Source: Phoenix dactylifera
Lineage: Eukaryota; Streptophyta; Magnoliopsida; Arecales; Arecaceae
DNA length: 64,000 nt
Direction of reading: 5' to 3'
NCBI RefSeq assembly: GCF_009389715.1
Contig: NW_024067736.1
Span: forward strand, 124,001-188,000
This document shows positions 56,688 through 64,000 of the stretch, piece by piece (position 1 is the first letter of the stretch; each line of letters opens with the position of its first letter). The position numbers and the translations under genes are program-made. The notes under the pieces are model-generated. The model saw only the letters and a list, made by a program, of their open reading frames with translations. It had not been told where the DNA came from and made no database searches.

Positions 56688-57702
56688 ATGGACCGATCTC
56701 AGCCGTCGGATGGGGCGGGGTTGGTGGTGGCGATCGAGTGCGTGGCGGGGAGCTCGAAGGCGGAGGAGTGGGGCGGGCAAGTGCCGCAGACCGGGGACGT
56801 GGTGGAGGAGATCGCGATCGGGGGGTCGCCGGCGGTGCGCGCGCCGTTCAAGGGCGGGAGAGGCGGGGTCCAGAAGCTCCTCCACGCCGCGTTCAAGCGC
56901 GGGAAGACCTCGATCGCCGTCCGGGTCCGCCGGGGCCAAGAGGAGGCTGTGGAGCTGCAGGCCTGCATCGTCCCCCACGAAGCCGCCGGGCGGCGCCAGT
57001 ACGTGCTCCGATCCATTCACGACCCCAACTACGCCGTCGGGTTCGCGGACCGCTCCGAGAGCGAGTGCATCGCGTTGCAAGGTAAGCGCCCCGCCCCCCA
57101 CTCGCTGTTCACTGACGTGGACGGAACCTCCTTTCCGGATGTTCGCATAGAAATCTCTATGCGTGCAGCCAGAGAAAGCCTTCGTTTCCCATTGGACTCA
57201 AAGTGGGAAGGCCCATGACTGTATATTTTTTTAACAATTAATAATTACGAATTTCTGTAAGATATCAGTCTTCTTGTAAAACCCCAGGCAATAATGGTGC
57301 TCAAATCCGTGGGCGGCCATCTAGTTCATAATTCAATAGGGGTTTATCTTGAATTACGAGTTTATTAATGGGACAAGTGAGGTGATGACTGTTTATTGTT
57401 AGATCGAGAATTGGATGGTTATAGCACTTCATAGTGTGAGCAAAAGCAGGTGACGAGGTTTCTAAAGGCTTTGTACATGAATTGTTAAAGTGAGGTATTT
57501 GTTATAAGATTATAAGACTTCATCTGCTTGGGGTTTTCGTTGGAGAAGATCTTAAAGACAATTTAATGATTCATTGCAATAGGCTTTTAATTACACATCA
57601 TTCTTTTGTCATTTAAGAGCATTGAATTGCTCTGCCATCAATTTGACTATGTCGTGCTAATCCTTCCCATCAGTGGGTTGATGATGCTTTAGACTAGCGA
57701 GA

Positions 57703-57764
<62 letters not shown>

Positions 57765-59561
57765 GTACAACATCCGTTCACATCCGCCATAGATGGGTGC
57801 AGCCAACAGAATCAAAAAAAAAAAAAAAAAAATAATACAGAATGTGAAGCACCAACACATGGTCCGAAAACTCTAGAGTGGTGGGCCGCGAAAACTTAAG
57901 TCGTCGTTGACTGTAAAATACCTCCGGTGATGCTTGAGATTCACCAGCATGCCGTATTTTTTAAGTTGATCCTTGGGCTAGTTAGACTTTGATTGGTTAG
58001 ATTAAGATAAGACGAGCTGAAAACTTGGAAATTTGAGGCCTCCACTTGGGTTGACTTATTAGCCAGCGGACAATTGTTGACTATGGGAAATCACCTCCCA
58101 TGATCTAACTGGCAGCAGTGCCCATTTTCTTAGAAATTGAACTTGCAGCTGATATGTTTTCTTCCTTGAGTAGGCACTGACATCTATCCATGCTTCTTCC
58201 TCTGCAGGTTCAAGGAACTCAAGGGTAGTCTGTGCATTAAACGCCGCTCAGCTCCAGGATGGATATGTATCATATCCTTGGGAGAGGAAGATGAGGGAAT
58301 CACTTCCCATGTCAAACATGAGCTGCTTCCTCTCTATGCTTGTCCTTCCCAAGGCACTGGATCCAGTTGCCTCTCGATACGACTCCATTGAGGAAACCTT
58401 GGCCCGAGCAAATGCTTGGTTCAACTCCTCTCGGGCCTCAGGGGTCCCAATTGTGTTCATGAGTGTCCAGACAGAGGCTCTACTTACCAAGGTAATCCAA
58501 GGAAATGATCCTCCTCGGACATAAAAAGGTCTGGAAGTTTTGAAAGTTTTCCAGCACGGCCAGTTAAAGAATCAACACTATTTGCATGTCCTTTTTTCAG
58601 AAGAAAGTAAACTATTTTCCTTGTCTATTTCTGGTGACTGCAAATACCTGTTTTTGTGATACAGATATCTGGAGAGACAGCATCATCAACTGTGAATACA
58701 GGATCGCTGTCCGACCTTTCACATCTTGCGAATGCTAGCCTTTATGGGTTCGAGGACTACCATGGGGTGGATATTGGAGTGGTGAAGGCAGTTCGGCTTT
58801 GGTACACCCCGGCTGCCGGAGAAATGGCAGTAGAGATCAAACTTCGAGAAGGCGACACCAAGCTGGGTTTCGCAATTAGTCGCACTGAAGAAGTATTCTC
58901 TGTTTCCTCTCGACGTTTGTGTTAATTTCTATCGTGCTTGCTACCTTTACTAATAGAGCTTTATTACATTATTAAGGTTTAGCGACATCAAAAATCAATG
59001 AATTTCCTAGTGTGCAAGCCAAGTCTGTACTGATGCCTGGTAAATATGACACCTTACTCATCTCCATTCCTCCTTTGTTCGCAGGGTTTTATCTACATAT
59101 CTTCTGTAATTGACGACGAAAACGACAATGGTGTGGCTTCGACACGATCAGGGCTCAGGCATCTGTACAGAGAGGCAACAAAAGCATCAAAGCTACTGGT
59201 GATCTCGAGGGTAGCCAATGAGAAAGTTCTCCCTTGGATGGTGTCTTCCTTGGGAGCCATTCGGTGTTTCGACACCGTCTCGCTCAGCCAGAAATTCTCA
59301 CTTCATCGCCATGCATTGCGGCCCATTCTAATCCATGTGCTTATGTGGGAGCGACCTTCGAGCAGCGCTGTTGCTCGGTATAAGTTTATAACGCGATCTT
59401 CTGTGCCGCCGCTGCCACTGCAGCCGCCGCCGCCAGCAGCTCAACTTCCAGCAGAGAACCTAGCTTTTGGTGATGCATCAGAGATGAGGCTAGAGAGAGA
59501 CACTGCAGGGAACGTGTCATTCAGATTTCATGATTTCTTCCTACCAAATAACTGGGTGTGA
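56688..59561 (+). CDS. Conserved plant protein of unknown function
   Basis: Four exons, 56688-57081, 58208-58491, 58665-58892 and 59085-59561, all GT-AG, give 460 aa. The ATG at 56688 is the first in frame. Recognisable as a protein conserved across land plants (N-terminal GLVVAIECVAGSSKAEEW, then QLQDGYVSYPWERKMRESLP, YGFEDYHGVDIGVVKAVRLWY, LLVISRVANEKVLPWMVSS), but I know no assigned function. There is no signal peptide or membrane segment. The run KLGFAISRTEEGFIYISSV followed by SGLRHLY looks somewhat like a PDZ-type loop and strand, as does the N-terminal part around VVEEIAIGGSP; this is only a resemblance. The C-terminal 60 aa are Pro/Ala-rich and end in FRFHDFFLPNNWV. Exon 1 is very GC-rich, common for monocot first exons. 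Confidence 0.85.
57706..57831 (-). mobile_element. Tiny LINE 3' end with long poly(A) in intron 1
   Basis: Read on the minus strand, about 50 bp (ending GGATGTTGTACC) is followed by 58 A (plus-strand T-run 57706-57763). A second A-run on the plus strand (about 57814-57831) sits at the other side. The GGATGT...TACC-poly(A) end resembles that of the stub at 36851. Target duplication not found. Confidence 0.5.
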
Positions 59562-61357
59562 CTTTTGTGGTTTTGCGTCTGTGTGAAACTGTATATATGT
59601 TTGTGATTACGTGAGCTGTGAGCAGGTCCATGTCAACGTGTTGCGTTCAGAAGGAGCTTCATTGGATGAAACCTCAGCTGAAGGAATGCGAAGATATATA
59701 GCTGTCACCGTGGACTGAAGGTGTTTGCTTAAGTTGCCTTATGACAAAGATTCAAGCTTTAGCTGTCAACTAGTTTGTGCGGTTGCCCACAGTGCTTATG
59801 CGTGTGTTATCTTTTCGGGTTACTAATTCCGCCCTCTCATGGAGCACAGTTTCACAATGTTTTACTTGTACATGTGCGTAATTTGGGTCAAGCTGGGGTT
59901 AGTCTCAAAATGACTGGGCTACTCATAATGGTAAACGAGACTTGACACTTCAACCTGGAACATCTGCTGTCTCAAGTTCTGGTCGTGAGGGTTTTGTTTT
60001 GAATTTAGGTTAAATTATGTTTGTGGTTGTATTGTTCGCATGAGAAAAAGATCCATCTTCTTTCGTGCCAATCCACCATCTAATTATCTGATGCGATCTG
60101 TGCATGTAGATGAATGAAGGAGTTCAAAGCACTTTGATATATGTGGTGGATGATTCGACAGTCATTTCATGTGAAGGAAGGTGAATACTTCTTTTGCTTG
60201 AAAGATATAACTATTTATTATTATCAAAATAAAAATTATATTATTAAATACCATAATATAGATATAAACTATTTTATTTTTATAACAATATTTAAAATCA
60301 CGATATTTTTATTACTACATGCATATAGAATCAAAATTAAGATATTTCTAATATATTAGTCATATTTCCTATAATAAGCTATATTATGATTGCAATATTC
60401 GCGATCACATTATTTAGTATTTATATAAACTTATTGAAAATATAAAATTGAAAAAAATACAAACATATGATATAATAAATAGGTTAGATTAATAATTTTT
60501 TATATATAATAAGATTATGTTATTTAATATTACTATGTTTTTGATGGGTAATGATTATATTGTATTTTATTGTGTAATGCTACTATATTTCACATGAATT
60601 ACAGTAGTCATTAGTATCATTAAAATGTACTAGAAATATTAATATAATATGAATAATATTAATATTAATATAATATTAATTTAAAATTTATATAATATAT
60701 ATCATGCTAATATAATAAAATAATATAATTTTATACCATAACTATTTAGTATTAATGTAGCATTTAAAATATTAATGTTATAATACAACATATCACTATT
60801 ATGTTTATTGAATAATTTAATATAATATAGCATTATAATATTAAATATAGAATATTACTATGACATTTTAGCTAAAAAAAATTATAATATAAAGTATACC
60901 ATAATATTTTTCTGTTATAATATATAATATATGATATAAATATAATATTAGTTTTTATTATTAATTTTAATTTTAACATATAAATTAAATTATGACTTGC
61001 GAAGGAGAGTTTTGTCATTTCAAGAAAATTGGATAGCTTACTCCAATTTTCAGCTTATTTGAATAATTCTGACAGTTAAATAGAATTTCACATAAACATC
61101 TACCATAGCTTCGCTTTCTAGCACAGCTTTCTTTATTCCTATTTTCTTTATGCCTCTGCGAAATGTCACCTAGATAAGCAAAATCGGTTGGCTCCATTTA
61201 ATGGCACCTCTCCTGGAAGGGTAGGAGTTGTATCTTTCGTGCAAAAGGAATGATCGATTTTTTTTACGATGTTAATCACTGGATTGCACCATGGCTACTT
61301 TAAGAATTATGCATACCTATGAAAAAAAAAATGGCCGCTGCATGATCCAACATCACG
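59562..61357. other. 3' region of unknown gene, then AT-rich spacer
   Basis: 59562 to about 59900 is likely the 3' UTR. 60190-60990 is extremely AT-rich with TAATAT/ATAATA repeats. No gene seen. Confidence 0.4.
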
Positions 61358-61370
61358 AAAGATGATGAAT

Positions 61371-62562
61371 TGGGGGGGCTGGTCCAAGAGGTGTTTGGGG
61401 AGCAGCTGGCAGAGATGATCCTAACTCTTTCGGTGCCCACCAGGGGGAGTCTGACAGGCTGATCTGGATGCCATCGGGACAGTCGCAGGTGCGAGCTAGG
61501 GATCTCCTGACTCTTTTCAGTAGGGAGCCAGTCAGGCAAATTGAGGGAGGGTGGATTTGGAGGATGCAGATTCATCCGTGAGTGGCACTCTTCATCTAAA
61601 AGGTAGCCTGGGGCTGCCTACCTACCAGAAGTGTGCTAGTCAGGCGGGGTGTGCGGATCCCTTAGTATTGCGAGATGTGTTCAAGCATTGTGGAGACCAT
61701 CGAGCATGTCCTGTTGCAGTGTCCCAGGGCTAGAAAGATATGGAGGAGATCACTTGCCCCTCTTTCTTATTCAGTGGAGTCGGCACAGGATTTGTTACAT
61801 CTGCTAAGAGTATCTGGCTTAGCACATTTGGTTGGACCGGAATGCGCTATTGTTTGAGGGCAGGAGGTTCTCGACGAGGATGGTGGTGGATAGAGCTATG
61901 CTTCAGGCCGGGGAGGTTTCCTCCGATCTCGACTTGTGTTCTCTTGGGATGGCCAGAGACATCCGGGGTACTCGTCGTGCTGTTTCAGAGCCCAGGTTTG
62001 TCGTTGCTTTTTGGGTGCCCCCACTCCTTGGTCATCTCAAGGTGAGCTTTGATGGTAGCGTGGTGTTGGAGGGGAGGTTCGGAGGGGTTGGATTTGTCAT
62101 CAGAGATCACCTTGGGCGCCTGGTTGCTGTGGGTGGCCGATGTACGCTAGGGCTCACAGTAGTGGGAGCTGAGCTGCAAGCAGCTTGGGAGGGCATATTC
62201 TATGCGAGACGGGTGCTCGGTGCTAGGTGGGTGCACCTTGAGGGGGATACATCTATAGTTATCGATTAGATTCGGAGTGCGAATAGGTATGGTGATGGTC
62301 ATCCTCTTATTTGTGAGACCCACAGACTGACTTTGGAGATGGACGATTTTGAGGCAGTACATGTATTCTGAGAGGCGAACAGAGCAGCAGATTGGGGCGC
62401 CTCTTACGTTGCACGGTATTCAGAGGAGATCTATTGGACTTCCACTGTAAAGCTTCCGCCCCCACCGTATTTTTTGCTTTCTTCTGATCTGGCATGATGT
62501 ACTCAAGTTAGAGTTATATGAAATTGCCGTTTTCACCCAAAAAAGAAAAGAAAAGAAAAAAA
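61371..62562 (+). mobile_element. 5'-truncated LINE with exact target duplication
   Basis: The best preserved of the RNase H-bearing LINE copies here. It encodes DRLIWMPSGQSQVRARDLL and WRMQIHP, a zinc-binding region ending ETIEHVLLQCPRARKIWRRS, a linker, then RNase H: LKVSFDGSVVLEGRFGGVGF, VIRDHLGRLVAVGGR, ELQAAWEGIFYARRVLGARW and LEGDTSIVID. A few stops and shifts occur. The tail is A-rich with G interruptions. AAAGATGATGAAT flanks it at 61358-61370 and 62563-62575, an exact 13-bp target duplication. It lacks ORF1, endonuclease and RT core. Confidence 0.88.
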
Positions 62563-62575
62563 AAGATGATGAATC

Positions 62576-63563
62576 ATTCTTTTTATTCTTTTTTGTGCAA
62601 AAGATACAACGAGAACCCTTTGTGGAAGCGCTTGTTTCTGCGAGTGGTCCAAGTTTAAATTGTTGGTATTGCTTGAATAGAGAAAATTTGATTAAGTGGA
62701 CTTCAAGGTCAAGTACCTTCGTCCAGGACATCTTCTAAACAAACAGGCCTCGCATCCGGAAGGTCTGAAAACTAGAAACCTAGAGACGTGAACAGCATGA
62801 ACCTACCAACCGCGTCCTCGTAAAAGTAGAAATGTTTACATGGGACTGAATGAGACCACGAAAGCGGCACTCCCTTGTCACCATCACCGACTGGAAGTTT
62901 GGACGGGTGCCACTGCCACCGATCCCTCCCTTCTGAACTGCCACGGAGAAATGGTGCCGACTCGACCATCACAGGTCCGAGCCACCAATCCAGCAGGAGC
63001 CAGGAGGTACCGGCATCAAGCGGCTTCCTTTGTCAGATCTAACCCACACACTAAATTTGCACCCCATTTATTACTTCATTTTTGTCTACTGATTTTGATG
63101 GGCAATATGGGTAAACGGACAAACAGCTCTCATGTAATGTCAATTTGCGATGTCATAAAATATGTCTCATAAACGAGGAAATTACATAGACGCACCTTTT
63201 AATTTGGGCAAGTTACACTTAAAACCCAAATGTTTTAAAAGTTCTAATTATCAAAATCTTAATATATATTGCAATGTGGCCCAATTGTCTATTTAGTTCT
63301 AACACTATTAATGAAGTAAAAAAAAAAAAAGATAAAAATACTTTTTGATTCAGAGGGATCAAATCTTGGCTTTCGTGCAAAAAAAAAAAAGAATCATTTT
63401 TTTTTCGCAAAACCATCATTAGTACAGACCTCAAAGCACTCAGGACTCCATCATTTTTCCACCAACATAGATCTCAAAGTGAAGGGTGGCACTGCTTTCA
63501 AAGCAACTACTGGGCGATCTCTTTTGCTTGCTCCCGCTCACCGGTAACCCTTGTTTGTCGGTT
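62576..63563. other. Intergenic stretch, no gene recognised
   Basis: A GC-richer block at 62780-63010 has short open frames on both strands without known domains. A-runs occur near 63320, 63382 and a T-run near 63398. Confidence 0.35.
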
Positions 63564-63869
63564 ATGAAGGTGGCGATGGAGGGGTGGCGCATGTTGTTGT
63601 TTGACAATGACACAATGGTAGTGTTCATGAACTCGCAGGATGCCTTCGTCTCCTACACCAAGGATAGTTCCCTCCTCATCGATTGCTACGACGTCGACCT
63701 CCTCCTCAATCGAATCTCTTCTTGCTATGCTCACAGGAGGCACCTCCATCACGAAGACCCTAGCAGCAATGTCTCCCTCTCTGACCTAGACCACAAGTGG
63801 TACCTCGATCTCACTCCTTGTCATCAGCTCTACCATCCTTCTTTGCTCTTGGATCCTCCTCCGCCATGA
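63564..63869 (+). pseudogene. Fragment resembling N-terminus of SWAP-type splicing regulator
   Basis: From ATG 63564 the frame reads MLLFDNDTMVVFMNSQDAF, then LLIDCYDVDLLLNRI and later SDLDHKWYLDL. These parallel the DRY-EERY region of SWAP (suppressor-of-white-apricot) family proteins, which has LLIDRYDVRHLL and DEERYLDL-like blocks. The hallmark Arg is Cys here and the EERY block is altered, and the frame stops at 63869, while related sequence may continue in another frame to the window edge. I therefore call it a decayed copy, not a gene. Recognition is from memory of the family and is moderate. Confidence 0.4.
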
Positions 63870-64000
63870 CCTCTTCATCCTCGCCCCGCCTCAACTTCAA
63901 GCACGACCTCACCTGGCCAGCACTCGCCCTCAACCTCCCCTACAGCCTTTGACAGAATTTCTTTCCCCACCACTTATGAATCATCCATTGCAAAAATCTC

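Noticed and set aside
57657..57860. Open frame with poly-Lys
   Set aside because: Produced by the poly(T)/poly(A) runs.

Overview
The window is nuclear DNA of a flowering plant, most likely a non-grass monocot such as a palm. That is inferred from plant gene families with GT-AG introns, a long AT-rich intergenic space, Ty3/gypsy and LINE families that look palm-like to me, and the absence of any prokaryotic gene layout. Species cannot be proved from the sequence alone.

Layout: 1-858 is the end of a hAT-like DNA transposon with a GAGCCC/GGGCTC-rich end. 1198-14474 is one complete, young Ty3/gypsy Tat-lineage LTR retrotransposon of 13.3 kb inserted in an (AT)n microsatellite. It has LTRs of 848 and 849 bp differing by five transitions and three 1-bp indels, a PBS, an uninterrupted 1822-aa gag-pol, two nested tandem arrays (121 bp and 46 bp units), a three-exon gene on the opposite strand (729 aa, putative gypsy-type transposon domain plus coiled coil) and a polypurine tract. 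14.5-30 kb is a transposon graveyard: LINE 3' ends carrying an RNase H domain, tRNA-derived SINEs, and a decayed Tat-type gag on the minus strand.

Four host genes are supported. (1) A bHLH transcription factor of the FBH / bHLH122-bHLH130 type, 30718-32866 (+), six exons, 453 aa. (2) A glucosamine-6-phosphate N-acetyltransferase (GNA1), 43444-43941 (-), single exon, 165 aa. (3) A POLYCHOME/UVI4-like cell-cycle regulator, 46882-52341 (+), two exons separated by a 4.4-kb intron, 338 aa, with a threefold internal repeat. (4) A conserved plant protein of unknown function, 56688-59561 (+), four exons, 460 aa. At the right edge is a decayed fragment resembling the N-terminus of a SWAP-type splicing regulator (63564 onward). 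The host genes look like independent genes; nothing suggests a shared pathway.

The two most interesting signals are the antisense multi-exon gene inside the retrotransposon, whose exon phases close perfectly, and a set of minute insertions consisting of little more than a TACC-poly(A) stub between target-site duplications, which look like aborted LINE retrotransposition events.
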